From Asaia bogorensis_B (GTDB lineage: Bacteria > Pseudomonadota > Alphaproteobacteria > Acetobacterales > Acetobacteraceae), in NCBI RefSeq assembly GCF_900465315.1, contig NZ_UBIX01000013.1: a DNA stretch of 64,000 bases; one strand, given 5' to 3'. Under the pieces are notes generated by a model. The model did not search any database. It was given only the letters and a program-made list of their open reading frames with translations, and was not told the DNA's origin. Numbering within the stretch: position 1 is the stretch's first letter; every line of letters starts with the position of its first letter. Below, piece by piece: positions 34,266-43,797 of this stretch. Made by a program: the position numbers and the translations under genes.

Positions 34266-34928
34266 ATGAGCGCGATTCAGCGACGATTTTTCATGCGTGC
34301 CTTGCTTGTGGGCGGATTTCTCGGTGGCATCCTGGCCATTACCCCAGGCACGGCTCGGGCCCAAGGCGCTGCTGCAACGCCTCAGGCTGCGGTTCTCAAG
34401 CCCACCGATGCTGGCTGGATCGCCCGTGTGCAAGACGCACTGAACGCTATCCATGCGATCAAGGCACGGTTTCAGCAGATTGCGCCCGATGGCAGTCGCT
34501 CCACAGGGCAGGCCTGGCTGGACCGGCCTGGGAAGATGCGTTTCGATTACGATAAGCCAAGCCCGCTGCTGCTCATCGCCAATGACGGCAAGGTTGTCTA
34601 TCAGGATCGGGAACTCGGACAGGTCACGACGCTACCGCTCGATCGGACACCGCTCGGCCTGTTGCTACGGCCCAATCTGCGCTTGTCTGGCGATGTGACG
34701 GTGACCGCCTTCCAGCACGATCATGGGCTGGTGCAGGTCACCCTGGTTCGCACTGCGACACCATCAGAGGGAAGCCTGACACTCATTTTCAACGACTCCC
34801 CCCTGACGTTGAAATCATGGGTGGTCAAGGATGCGCAAGGACGCGAGACGCAGATCGACCTGTTCAACGTTGTCTCAAGTTCCAGTAACCCGGCGACACT
34901 GTTCGCACTGCCGAAAGATCAGGACTGA
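34266..34928 (+). CDS. lolA: outer membrane lipoprotein carrier protein LolA
   Basis: 220 residues with a Sec signal peptide (MRALLVGGFLGGILA, cleavage near ARA-QG at about residue 33). The LolA core shows the helix containing FQQIAPDGSRSTGQAWLDRPGKMRFDY, and a beta-barrel with TTLPLDRTPLGLLL and VKDAQGRETQIDLFNV. It ferries lipoproteins through the periplasm. It directly follows gshA; the start was taken after the gshA stop. Confidence 0.9.
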   Translation: MSAIQRRFFMRALLVGGFLGGILAITPGTARAQGAAATPQAAVLKPTDAGWIARVQDALNAIHAIKARFQQIAPDGSRSTGQAWLDRPGKMRFDYDKPSPLLLIANDGKVVYQDRELGQVTTLPLDRTPLGLLLRPNLRLSGDVTVTAFQHDHGLVQVTLVRTATPSEGSLTLIFNDSPLTLKSWVVKDAQGRETQIDLFNVVSSSSNPATLFALPKDQD

Positions 34929-35055
34929 CACGATCGCCGTGAAGCGCGCGGGTACGTCGTCCTCTGCGCTTCGGCGGGTATACTTGAGCCTGCAGGATGT
35001 CCGCACCTGCGCAAGGCGGCCGCGACCTAGAGCCTTCCTCGCGTTTGGTCCCTGA

Positions 35056-36000
35056 TCAGCTTTTGCCAATCTCCAGCGCACGGGCATAGACTACGCGCTT
35101 GGGCAGATTGACCGCCCCGGCGACCAGAGCCGCCGCGTCCTTCACGGAATGGGTCTTGAGAGCCTCGACGAGACGGGCGTCCAGATCCTGCTCGGTATCC
35201 GCTGCCTCATCGCCCGGTGGGCCGACCAGCACCGTTATCTCTCCACGCGGCGCTGTGCCGATGAAGTGCTCACGAATCTCTGTGAGCGATCCGCGACGAA
35301 TCTCCTCAAACTTCTTGGTCAGTTCGCGCGCAACGGCCGCCTCACGCTCGGGGCCGAAAACAGCAATCAGATCATCCAGCATGTCCAGCAGGCGGTGGGG
35401 CGCCTCATACCAGATAAGCGTTGCCGTGAAACCCGCCTGCTCGGCGGCGCGAAGCACCGCAAACTGGCTGCGGCGGGCCGATGAGCGCGGGCTGGCAAAG
35501 CCACTGAACAGATAGGGATGGGGCGGCAGGCCCGAAAGCGTGAGCGCTAGCGTTGCAGCATTGGCCCCCGGCGCTGCGCTCACGGGTAGCCCAGCCGCTA
35601 TCGCCGCACGAGCAAGCCGGTACCCGGGATCCGATACAATTGGCGTGCCTGCGTCGGAAACAAGCGCAAGACGCGCTCCTTCCGCCATTCTCGCAAGTAG
35701 GGCAGGCACCCGATCCTGCTCGTTGTGATCGTGCAGAATTTGTGTCGGGGTGGAAACGTTATACACTTTCAGCAGTTTGGCTGTTACCCGGGTATCCTCG
35801 CACAGGATCACATCCGCAGCTCTAAGGGTGGCAACAGCGCGCAGGCTCATGTCGCCCAGATTGCCGATCGGGGTCGCTACAAGTGTCAGGCTCCCGGGCG
35901 GCAGGGTCGCGGAATTCCCGGAAGTGTCATAAGCAGACGACGAACCCTCAGGGTTCGAATCGTCATCAGGAGTATGGGTGGAAGATGGTAGGTCGGACAT
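35056..36000 (-). CDS. rsmI: 16S rRNA (cytidine1402-2'-O)-methyltransferase
   Basis: 314 residues of the tetrapyrrole-methylase fold: LVATPIGNLGDMSLRA, CEDTRVTAKLLK, VSDAGTPIVSDPGYRLARAA, LPPHPYLFSGF and ARELTKKFEEIRRG. An unusual 36-residue Ser/Asp-rich leader precedes the conserved core and is the only supported start region. The first 16 bases overlap the start of the divergent LppC-like gene, so each promoter lies inside the other gene. rsmI next to lppC is conserved (yraL-yraM). Confidence 0.94.
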   Translation of the reverse strand: MSDLPSSTHTPDDDSNPEGSSSAYDTSGNSATLPPGSLTLVATPIGNLGDMSLRAVATLRAADVILCEDTRVTAKLLKVYNVSTPTQILHDHNEQDRVPALLARMAEGARLALVSDAGTPIVSDPGYRLARAAIAAGLPVSAAPGANAATLALTLSGLPPHPYLFSGFASPRSSARRSQFAVLRAAEQAGFTATLIWYEAPHRLLDMLDDLIAVFGPEREAAVARELTKKFEEIRRGSLTEIREHFIGTAPRGEITVLVGPPGDEAADTEQDLDARLVEALKTHSVKDAAALVAGAVNLPKRVVYARALEIGKS

Positions 36001-37394
36001 TCGGTCCCCGTCAGCGCGTGGTTTCCTTCACATCGCTCAGGTCGGCCTCTGCATGCAAGGTTTCCGCTCTCGCCGGAGTCGCGGCCCTTGCCCTTGTTGC
36101 CTGTAGCGGCCCCGAGACGCCGCCACCTGTCGCCAAGATCGGGGAGGGGTCATCACAGGACGCTACTGGCACCAAGAAGATTGGCATGCTGCTGCCGCTA
36201 AGTGGTCGTTTCGGCAAGCTCGGTCAGCAGATGGCCAATGCTGCCCATATCGCCGTTCCTGAAGGGCACGGGGTTACGCTCGATATACGGGATACTGACG
36301 CGCCCGGTCAGACAGCCGAGACCGCAGCACGTGCTGCTATCGATCAGGGCGACCGCGTGATCCTCGGGCCGCTGACTGCCCCACAGACAAGCGCTGTCGC
36401 GTCGCTTGTCCAGCCGGCAGGTATCCCCGAATTTGCCTATACGAGTGATCAGGTTCAGGCCAGGCCAGGCGTATGGGTGATGGGTGTGACGGTCGAGCAG
36501 CAGGTCAATCGCCTGGTTGAGGCCGCAAGCGCCGAAGGGCGCAAGAACTTCGCCGCTTATCTTCCTGACTCGGCGCTCGGCCACGCCCTTGCCGATGCGC
36601 TGGGCAAGGCCTGTGCCGCGCATGGACTGGCACAGCCGAATATCGCTTTTCATAATGGTACTGCCGAATCGATCGCCTCAGGACTCAAGACACTGTCTGA
36701 CTGGCAATCGCGGCAGGATGAGGCCTCGAAACAGGCAGCCGCTGCTGCCCCAGCCGAGCCGGACGCCGTGAATCCTCTGGGTAGCGAGGCATCGCCCGTG
36801 CCTGCCTCTGGCGGCAATGCAGCCGATCCCGCAAAGGGTACGGCACCTGGAGCGACGGGCTCCGCCCCTGCCACGGCCCCCGCTGACACGGCTGCCTCGG
36901 TTCCGGCGAAACCTGTACTCGCTCCCCCGCCGTTTGATGCCTTGCTTCTGGGGGATACGGGGCTGCAACTTGCCAATGTGATCGATGGCCTCAAGCAGGC
37001 TGCGATCGATACACGGCAGACCCGTATCCTGGGGCCGGCGCTTTGGAACGCGTTTGCTGCTAAGCTCGGTGCTCTGCGTGGCGGCTGGTTTGCCGCGCCT
37101 GATCCGTCCTTCCGCAACGATTTTGCGCAGCGTTATCGTGCGCGCTATGGCTATGCCCCGTCAGTGCTCGCGAATGTTGCCTATGATACAGCAACGATGG
37201 CGGCTGTGCTGAGCCAGCGGCCCGACGGTTTCACCGAGGGTTCGCTGCTGCGCCCGGACGGATTCGCTGGTGCCGATGGGACGTTCGTGCTGAGAGGCGA
37301 TGGCACCGTGGCACGCGGCCTCGCTCTTTTTGAAATTCTGCCAGGGGGTGGGGTCAAGATGGCGTCGGCCGCACCGAGGCGTCTGACCCGCTAG
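35985..37394 (+). CDS. LppC/LpoA-like lipoprotein (penicillin-binding protein activator)
   Basis: 469 residues. Lipoprotein signal with lipobox LVAC at about residue 40. Two periplasmic-binding-like lobes (KIGMLLPLSGRFGKLGQQMANAA and FDALLLGDTGLQLANVIDGL) are split by a 70-residue Ala/Pro/Thr-rich linker (residues 246-315). In the gammaproteobacterial LpoA, the equivalent domain activates PBP1A; whether this version does so is inferred. Start ATG 35985 with gggtggaag upstream. Overlaps rsmI. The usual followers yraN and gshB are absent. Confidence 0.87.
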   Translation: MVGRTFGPRQRVVSFTSLRSASACKVSALAGVAALALVACSGPETPPPVAKIGEGSSQDATGTKKIGMLLPLSGRFGKLGQQMANAAHIAVPEGHGVTLDIRDTDAPGQTAETAARAAIDQGDRVILGPLTAPQTSAVASLVQPAGIPEFAYTSDQVQARPGVWVMGVTVEQQVNRLVEAASAEGRKNFAAYLPDSALGHALADALGKACAAHGLAQPNIAFHNGTAESIASGLKTLSDWQSRQDEASKQAAAAAPAEPDAVNPLGSEASPVPASGGNAADPAKGTAPGATGSAPATAPADTAASVPAKPVLAPPPFDALLLGDTGLQLANVIDGLKQAAIDTRQTRILGPALWNAFAAKLGALRGGWFAAPDPSFRNDFAQRYRARYGYAPSVLANVAYDTATMAAVLSQRPDGFTEGSLLRPDGFAGADGTFVLRGDGTVARGLALFEILPGGGVKMASAAPRRLTR

Positions 37395-37541
37395 GTCTAT
37401 GCCGGGTCTCTGCCGTGTCGAATTCGACGCTGGAGGCCCGGCTCGTCCCGCAACAATGGCAGGACGCTTTCAAAACGCTCGGGTCAGGCCTGAGTGTCGT
37501 GATGGGCTACGCTTCGTCTTACTGGCGCGAGTTGATGAGGC

Positions 37542-37913
37542 TCAGGCGGCGGCGATGGATTTAAGCGGCAGAACCGGGCGAACTGTATTGAGGGCGAGTT
37601 CGAGGCTCGGGAAAACCCCAAGTTCGTGGTCGCGGATATGGTCGATCAGAACCCAGCGCAGCCCGCGTGGCTTGATCATATAAGCGGGGTCAGCATTTTC
37701 GCGAACCCAGATCAGGATGTGGGCGACAGCTTCGCTCCGTCCATCCAAACATTCCGTCTCGATATCCGCGTCGCAGAGCCCCATCGCGAGGCCTGCCTGC
37801 AGCCATTGCGAGAGATACTCGCGATGACGAGGCAGCACATTGAAGCGCAGCGGAATCACATTGCTGAGAGGTGCTGGAGTTTCGTTCTTGGGAAACGGCA
37901 GCGTCTGGGCCAT
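37542..37913 (-). CDS. conserved hypothetical protein
   Basis: 123-residue soluble protein, starting MAQTLPFPKNETPAP. No signal peptide or membrane segment. The core includes REYLSQWLQAGLAMGLCDADIE and a C-terminal VLIDHIRDHELGVFPSLELAL that looks helical. No family I can name. The ATG at 37913 has gagg nine bases upstream; an ATG at 37958 would add 15 residues. It is convergent with the LppC-like gene. Confidence 0.7.
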   Translation of the reverse strand: MAQTLPFPKNETPAPLSNVIPLRFNVLPRHREYLSQWLQAGLAMGLCDADIETECLDGRSEAVAHILIWVRENADPAYMIKPRGLRWVLIDHIRDHELGVFPSLELALNTVRPVLPLKSIAAA

Positions 37914-38095
37914 ACGTTGCGTCCTCATTTCTGGTGCAACACTGAGGCTAGACGGCAAAAGCGGACGGTCTCAACGTAAAATTGCGTTTGTATGACGTTT
38001 TCCGTCATCGTGATGGCTGGGTGTTGCACAAAAGCAATGCTTCGTTTCACCTATGTTCAGATGGTAAAAAAGAAACTTTCGGACTGTCTGGACCG

Positions 38096-39022
38096 TTAAT
38101 TACGCCATTTTCTTGTATACAACTCTTTCGGCCAGCGACGATGGAGCCAGAGCCAGCTCCCGGGCTTCTCTGTAATCCATCGTTCCAGCTGGTCGTTGAG
38201 CCTCTGCGTGAGGCTGCCAATCTCATCGGTACGGCGCGCCTCGAGATCCGGATACAGGACGGGACCAACTTCCAGATGTAATCTGGCGGGGCCAAGCCGG
38301 ACGATACGACCTGTGACGATCGGGCAGTCATATTTTACGGCAAAGGCCGCAGCTGCGGAGGCTGTCATGGCGGGCAGATTGAAAAAGCGGCATTCGATGC
38401 CGTCATTCATTTTCTGATCACCCAGAATACCGAGATGATGCCCTTGGGCGAGATGACGCAGCGCCAGACGGGCGCCTTTTGCGCCTTTGGCGAACATCGG
38501 TGTCTCGACCCCCATCGCGCGTGAACGCAGGGCGATGATGAGCCGGTTGATAAGTGGATTCCCCGCAGCGCGATAGAACGAGGCGAATGGGAGGCCGTGC
38601 CGCGCGACGACTGGCGGTAACATTTCCCAGTTGCCGATATGACCCGAGAAAAAGATGACAGGCCTGCCTGTGGCCCGCACGATCTCCAGCGCCTCGGCAT
38701 TGCTGATGCTCCATCCGGGGCCGGAGGGAGTGTTCTGCTGCAATCGGGGCAAGTGGGGAAACTCCCCCAACGTGCGTCCCAGATTGTCCCACACATCTAC
38801 GATAACAGTGGCGCGTTCCTCAGCCGTGAGGCGGGGAAGAGCCAGTGACAGGTTATTGTCGGCCACGCGGGAGACAGGCAGGCGCGGCCCGATGGTTCGC
38901 GCCACCCATCCCGCGAAATTGGACGCCATTGCGGCAGGCAGGGCGGACAGCGCTGCTAGGGCAAGGCGGGCCACCACGTATTCGGCACGGTGAAGGAATG
39001 TGATCGCGGAAGTGTCGCTCAT
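38096..39022 (-). CDS. lipid A biosynthesis acyltransferase (LpxL/HtrB-like)
   Basis: 308 residues of the late acyltransferase family: catalytic motif HIGNWE (His128, Glu133), then SFYRAAGNPLINRLI and LGDQKMNDGIECRFF, with a hydrophobic N-terminal segment (about 16-40) for membrane attachment. It adds a secondary acyl chain to Kdo2-lipid IVA. The downstream order, running from the minus strand, is WaaA fusion, lpxK, this gene, so the three lipid A genes are one cluster. Which hydroxyl is acylated cannot be seen. Confidence 0.91.
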   Translation of the reverse strand: MSDTSAITFLHRAEYVVARLALAALSALPAAMASNFAGWVARTIGPRLPVSRVADNNLSLALPRLTAEERATVIVDVWDNLGRTLGEFPHLPRLQQNTPSGPGWSISNAEALEIVRATGRPVIFFSGHIGNWEMLPPVVARHGLPFASFYRAAGNPLINRLIIALRSRAMGVETPMFAKGAKGARLALRHLAQGHHLGILGDQKMNDGIECRFFNLPAMTASAAAAFAVKYDCPIVTGRIVRLGPARLHLEVGPVLYPDLEARRTDEIGSLTQRLNDQLERWITEKPGSWLWLHRRWPKELYTRKWRN

Positions 39023-39031
39023 GAGGCGGCT

Positions 39032-40024
39032 CTACACAGTTGCGAATAGCTGGTCCAGCAGGCGCTCGGGAGCTTCCGGATCGGCCCAGAGAAGTTCGAC
39101 ATCGATCACGCTGACATCGTCCCGCAGCCAGACGGGCAATTTGACCCAGTCCTTGCGTGTGGTCACGAGAGCGGTCCGCGGTTGACGGGCGAGAACTGAC
39201 AGGCGTCGGCAGTCGCGCTCGGTATAGGCGTGATGATCATCGAAGGCGATGCTGCGCATAGGGGGGGCTCCGGCCTCGCGGAGCATATCGAAGAATTTCG
39301 AGGGACGGCCTATCCCGGCGAAGGCGATAATTTGCTTGCCCTGTAGCCGCCTTATGGCGGCAGACGGAATAAGCCGTGCTGTCAGGGCGGTAATCGAGGG
39401 GGGCAGCAGGGTAGAGAGATTGACATCATCGCGCCCGATGATGATGACGCCATCGGCGCGCATAAGCCCTCGGCTGACAGGCTCACGAAGGGGGCCGGCA
39501 GGGAGGGTCTGACCGTTACCCAGCCCGACCGCCCCATCCACGGTGACGAGCCGCATGGTCTGGCGCAGGGTCGTGTTTTGCAGGCCGTCATCCATGACAA
39601 GGCATGTCGCGCCAGCTTCCGTGGCGAGCTGAGCGGTTTCGGCTCGGTTGCCACCAATCCAGACAGGGAAATCCTGCGCCAGCATAAAGGGCTCGTCACC
39701 CACGTCCTGCGCGGTGTGGTGATGGACATCAACACGCAGCGGGCCTTTCAGCCTTCCGCCGTAACCGCGGCTCAAGATGTGCGGGCGCTCATCCCGAGCG
39801 ACGAGCCGCGCCGCCAGATCCCGCACGAGTATGGTCTTGCCAGTGCCACCCACGCTGAGGTTGCCACAGCAAAGAACTGGCAAACTCGCCGTAGCGGGGC
39901 GTGCGCGTGATGCCCTGACGAAGCCTACGGTATCGAAAACGAGCGATACCGGCTTGAGAGCGCGAGCCTGCCAACCGGGCACTGTTTTCTGCCAGAATGC
40001 CGGGGGGGAGAGTTTCAGGCGCAC
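39032..40024 (-). CDS. lpxK: tetraacyldisaccharide 4'-kinase
   Basis: 330 residues. Phosphorylates the 4' position of the lipid A disaccharide precursor at the inner membrane. The Walker A is LSVGGTGKT; further motifs are HILSRGYGGRLKG, GGNRAETAQLA and VMDDGLQN. N-terminus hydrophobic. It overlaps the stop of the DUF374-WaaA gene by 10 bases and precedes the acyltransferase by 9 bases, so they are co-transcribed. Confidence 0.95.
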   Translation of the reverse strand: MRLKLSPPAFWQKTVPGWQARALKPVSLVFDTVGFVRASRARPATASLPVLCCGNLSVGGTGKTILVRDLAARLVARDERPHILSRGYGGRLKGPLRVDVHHHTAQDVGDEPFMLAQDFPVWIGGNRAETAQLATEAGATCLVMDDGLQNTTLRQTMRLVTVDGAVGLGNGQTLPAGPLREPVSRGLMRADGVIIIGRDDVNLSTLLPPSITALTARLIPSAAIRRLQGKQIIAFAGIGRPSKFFDMLREAGAPPMRSIAFDDHHAYTERDCRRLSVLARQPRTALVTTRKDWVKLPVWLRDDVSVIDVELLWADPEAPERLLDQLFATV

Positions 40025-42009
40025 AGTGTCTCGATCTTTTCGGCCAGCCTGAGCGCCACTTCATGTCCCGACCCGATGGTCTCCTTTGCGCGGCAGGCGC
40101 GGTCTTTCCACGACAAGGGATCGGTCAACACCTCTACTATCCAGTCAGCAAGTTGCGTATCGTCATGTATAGTCGCAACGAGCCCTTGCAGTTGCCTGAA
40201 GGCGGGATGAAAATTGTCATGGTAAGGCCCGGTTGCGAGTGGCACCTCGAGCCTCGCCCCTTCAAACGGGTTATGCCCTCCACCAGGGGCCGTCAGGGAA
40301 TTGCCAATGAACGCGCAGTCAGCCAGGCGGTAGAACAATCCCAGCTCGCCGAGCGTATCGGCAATCCAGAACGCATCATGTGCAGTGGGCTCGGCGCCCG
40401 TGCTGCGTCGCGGTGCCGCCGGGGAGGTGAGCGTGGCAATGTCTGCACCTCGTATCGGATGTCTGGGCGCGATGATCGTCAAGAGATCAGGAAACTGCCC
40501 CTGCGCCAGGCGGGCCGCGCGCAGGATAATTTCGTCCTCACCGGGGTGGGTCGATGCCGCGAGGAAGACCGGACGCCCCGCGATCATGCGTTCAATCCTG
40601 TTCAGCTCGATGGGGTCTACTGGCGGCGGGGGCGCATCCTGCTTGAGGTCACCCAGGCACACGACATCCTTCGCCCCAAGGGCACGGAAATGCCTGCCGT
40701 CCTCCTCGCCTCGCGCAGCCACAAAAGCCAGACGGCGAAACAGGGGCGGGGCTATGCGGCTCGCCTTGTGCCAGCGCTGCCACGACTTTTCCGAAAGGCG
40801 ACCATTAAGCACACCCACAGGAATGGCGCGGCGTGTGCAGGACAGGATCAGACCCGGCCAAAGTTCGCTATCGGTCAGCAGTAATGCCGCGGGTTGCCAG
40901 TGATCGAGAAAGCGTCGCGTCCACAAAGGCGTGTCATAGGGGATGAACTGATGAAGGATGCGCGCATCCCTGTGCGCGGCCTGGGCAAGATAGTGGGCGA
41001 CAATATCAGCGCCGCCGATCGTGGCGCTGGTAAGAAGGAAGTGCCAGTTCGGGTTGCGCGTTGCCAGCGTCTCGATCAGGGGGAGGATGGAGTGGGTTTC
41101 CCCAACGCTCGCGGCATGGAGCCACAGAACCTGTCCGGCCGGACGCGCCAGATTCGTCCGTCCTCGTCGCTCGGGGAGGCGTTCACGTCGCTCCTTGCCG
41201 CGCCTGAGGCGAATGAGCATCATCGCTCGCAAACCCGGCGTCAGAGCCAGACCCAGCAAATGCCAGAGATGGTCGGGCAGGGTAAGACGGCCGGCAGAGA
41301 GATAGTGCTCAGCCCTTGCGGAAAGGTCTTTCAGATCTCTCTCGATTGTCTCGGGGGTAGCGTCTCCCTTTCGGGGGGCACCGTAGAGCATGTAACCGCG
41401 TCCGAATGGCAGGGGGACACGCAGCCCATCCCAGCTCGGCAGGCGGAGCGAAGTGCAGGCCCCGCCGATGGGAATCAGGGGGCTGCCAGACAGCCGCATT
41501 AGAGCCGGGGTACCGGGCTGCACTTTTTCGGCGGGGCCGCGTGGGCCGTCCGGCGTTATGGCAAAGACGGCACCATTCTTGATCGCCCTGACAGATTCGC
41601 GCAGGGCGCGACTGCCCCCCTTGTTCTTGCCCTGACGATCACTTGACCCTTCGACCCCGGTAATCCCCCAGGGGGCCACAAGGTCGTTGATGAAACGTCC
41701 ATCGCGGTTGCGGCTGATCATGACCCCAAAATTGAGGGCAGGGTTCTGGCGATGTCCCCAGCGACACATGGCTGGCAGAAAGAGCAGGGAGCGGTGCCAG
41801 CAGGCCGTTATGCAGCCATCGACTGGTCGATCAGGACTTTGAAGCAGGGATGGGAGGGATTCCGGCGCACCGGTGAAACACCAGCGTATGGTGGCCTGGG
41901 TGAAGCCCAGATAGGTGCGTGCCAGTGTCAGAAGCAGGCGCTCGGCGCGTGAGCGGCCCGGATGCCTGCTCTGGCATTCGGTCTGGAGCTCTGGCTCAAG
42001 ACGGTTCAT
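40015..42009 (-). CDS. waaA: DUF374 acyltransferase-like / Kdo transferase WaaA fusion
   Basis: 664 residues, two proteins in one. Residues 1-240 are a DUF374 lysophospholipid-acyltransferase-like domain: ACWHRSLLFLP (active-site His72), ISRNRDGRFI and ITPDGPRGPA. Residues 245-664 are WaaA/KdtA, complete with the amphipathic start (LWHLLGLALTPGLRAM), LWLHAASVGE (catalytic Glu304), LTDSELWPG, IIAPRHPIRG and GGGHNPFE. WaaA attaches Kdo to lipid IVA. DUF374 genes often sit beside waaA in alphaproteobacteria; here there is no stop or frame break between them. Coupled to lpxK. Confidence 0.92.
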   Translation of the reverse strand: MNRLEPELQTECQSRHPGRSRAERLLLTLARTYLGFTQATIRWCFTGAPESLPSLLQSPDRPVDGCITACWHRSLLFLPAMCRWGHRQNPALNFGVMISRNRDGRFINDLVAPWGITGVEGSSDRQGKNKGGSRALRESVRAIKNGAVFAITPDGPRGPAEKVQPGTPALMRLSGSPLIPIGGACTSLRLPSWDGLRVPLPFGRGYMLYGAPRKGDATPETIERDLKDLSARAEHYLSAGRLTLPDHLWHLLGLALTPGLRAMMLIRLRRGKERRERLPERRGRTNLARPAGQVLWLHAASVGETHSILPLIETLATRNPNWHFLLTSATIGGADIVAHYLAQAAHRDARILHQFIPYDTPLWTRRFLDHWQPAALLLTDSELWPGLILSCTRRAIPVGVLNGRLSEKSWQRWHKASRIAPPLFRRLAFVAARGEEDGRHFRALGAKDVVCLGDLKQDAPPPPVDPIELNRIERMIAGRPVFLAASTHPGEDEIILRAARLAQGQFPDLLTIIAPRHPIRGADIATLTSPAAPRRSTGAEPTAHDAFWIADTLGELGLFYRLADCAFIGNSLTAPGGGHNPFEGARLEVPLATGPYHDNFHPAFRQLQGLVATIHDDTQLADWIVEVLTDPLSWKDRACRAKETIGSGHEVALRLAEKIETLCA

Positions 42010-42080
42010 TCGGCGCCTGAAAGGAAGTCACCCATACCGCGCCGGTAGCATGTCCGGTGCGGTATGGCAAAAATCACGCC

Positions 42081-42968
42081 TCAACGGCTCATGAGAACGG
42101 TTATGCCTGCGTGTTCAAGCACGTGACGGGTGGCGCCACCCATGATCATCTGGCGCAACCTGGAGTGTGAATAGGCCCCCATCGTGAGCATGTCGGCGCC
42201 AAAATCCGCGCAGGCGGCAAGGATGCCCGCGCCGACATCACGCTCGATTCCCTTGAAATTCCTGATCTCGGCATTCACGCCGTGCAGCTTGAGATAATCC
42301 TGCACGGTATCTGCTTCGGGCCCGCGCCGATGATAATCGACGCTGGTGAGGATCTGCACGGCCTCGGCCTGCTTGGCATAAGGGAGAGCCCCGCGCAGGG
42401 CTGAGGCCGCTTCCGCAGTGCCATTCCAGGCAATACACAGGCGCTTGCCCGAACTGACAGGTGGCGTCGGAGGGGCGATAACCAGCGGGCAGCCGCTATC
42501 ATAAAGCACCGCATGCAGGACTTCCGAGGCACGGGCGTTATCGTTAGGCCCAAGATGCGGCATAAGGGTGAGGTCCGACAGGCGTGCCCGCCAGGTCACG
42601 GCCTCGTGTTCCGATCCCGTCAGAAATTCGAGGGAGGCGCTCAGTCGCGAATGGGCGAGGGGATCGTTCTCGAGAAAACCCTGCTTGGGCTCGATGTCAT
42701 TGTCGCGAATGAACGCATCGAATTTGAGCCGAACCTGAAGCATGCGGCGATGCGCCTCATGCTCGGCCGCCTCCATCATCTCGTTGATCATCGCACTCGA
42801 GAGGCCCTCGCCTGTGAGCGCTGCCATCTCGTTGGGATCGTCACCCACAAGTACGGTTGAGAGGTGGGCATTGAAGGCGCGTGCATGAAGCAGGCCGACA
42901 CGTAGAACGGCATCGATATTGCCTGCGCCATTGAGCGGGACGAGGATGTTTCTGACGTCGTTGGCCAT
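42081..42968 (-). CDS. universal stress protein, two tandem USP domains
   Basis: 295 residues with two UspA-like halves: the first starts RNILVPLNGAGNIDAVL; the second starts KRLCIAWNGTAEAASALRGAL and ends TMGAYSHSRLRQMIMGGATRHVLEHAGITVLMSR, containing the GxxxHSRxxxxxxGxxxxxxL ATP-type motif. The N-terminal half appears to have lost that motif. ATG 42968 is chosen; one at 43034 would add 22 residues. Role in stress tolerance is general for the family. Confidence 0.88.
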   Translation of the reverse strand: MANDVRNILVPLNGAGNIDAVLRVGLLHARAFNAHLSTVLVGDDPNEMAALTGEGLSSAMINEMMEAAEHEAHRRMLQVRLKFDAFIRDNDIEPKQGFLENDPLAHSRLSASLEFLTGSEHEAVTWRARLSDLTLMPHLGPNDNARASEVLHAVLYDSGCPLVIAPPTPPVSSGKRLCIAWNGTAEAASALRGALPYAKQAEAVQILTSVDYHRRGPEADTVQDYLKLHGVNAEIRNFKGIERDVGAGILAACADFGADMLTMGAYSHSRLRQMIMGGATRHVLEHAGITVLMSR

Positions 42969-43043
42969 GGGTAATCTCACTGCATAGGAATGTTTCTGGG
43001 CGGGATGGGCGAAGTCCTTCTGATCCGCCCGCAAAAGGTCGGG

Positions 43044-43655
43044 TCAGGGATAAAGCCGGGTCACAGCCCAGTCATTTTCCTCACGCGTCCACGTGGCGCG
43101 GTCGTGCATGCGATAGGGGCGGTCCTGCCAGAACTCGATCTGTCGGGGTACAAGGCGGAACCCAGACCAGTTTGCGGGGCGCTCGGGCTCCCTTCCTTCG
43201 AAACGCGCTGTCACCACCTCTATGCGTTTCTCGAACTCAGCGCGCTCGGCGAGCGGCCGCGACTGGTCGGAGGCGATGGCACCAATACGGGAATTGCGGC
43301 TGCGGCTGGCGAAGTAACGATCGGCTTCCTCTGCACTCACAGGCTCGACCGGACCCTCGATGCGGATCTGACGGCGGAGGGATTTCCAGTGAAACAGCAA
43401 TGCCGCATTTGGATTGCTCAGCAGCTCACCACCCTTGCGGCTCTCGAGGTTGGTATAGAACACAAAACCCCGCTCATCCGCGCCCTTGAGCAGGATCATG
43501 CGGACGGAGGGAATACCCTCGGGTGATGCGGTGGCGAGCGCCATGGCATTGGGGTCGTTCGGCTCGCTGGCCTCGGCTTCCTTCATCCACTCGGCAAAGA
43601 GAACAAAGGGGTCTGCGTCGAGCGGGATAAGGGGGAGGGTGGTGTTATCAGTCAT
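43044..43655 (-). CDS. pdxH: pyridoxamine 5'-phosphate oxidase
   Basis: 203 residues, FMN-dependent formation of PLP from PNP/PMP. Conserved features: MALATASPEGIPSVRMILLKGADERGFVFYTN, LLFHWKSLRRQIRIEG and the C-terminal RLVPRQIEFWQDRPYRMHDR, WAVTRLYP. Divergent from fabI. Standard length. Confidence 0.96.
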   Translation of the reverse strand: MTDNTTLPLIPLDADPFVLFAEWMKEAEASEPNDPNAMALATASPEGIPSVRMILLKGADERGFVFYTNLESRKGGELLSNPNAALLFHWKSLRRQIRIEGPVEPVSAEEADRYFASRSRNSRIGAIASDQSRPLAERAEFEKRIEVVTARFEGREPERPANWSGFRLVPRQIEFWQDRPYRMHDRATWTREENDWAVTRLYP

Positions 43656-43797
43656 GACAGGGTTTCTCCTGCGTCATTTCGATGCGTTCTTGTTGCCACG
43701 CCTAACGTGCCATCTCCACACTTGTTTGCGCGGCAGGCATGTGCGACGTAGCGGAACATTCTTATTTCTTTCTCTGACATTAACCGGGATCTGCCTC

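Noticed and set aside
37399..37683. Plus-strand frame after the LppC-like gene, possibly a YraN remnant
   Set aside because: Three-frame reading of 37395-37550 shows none of the YraN motifs (GEIDLI, FVEVK), and the frame overlaps the more convincing minus-strand gene.
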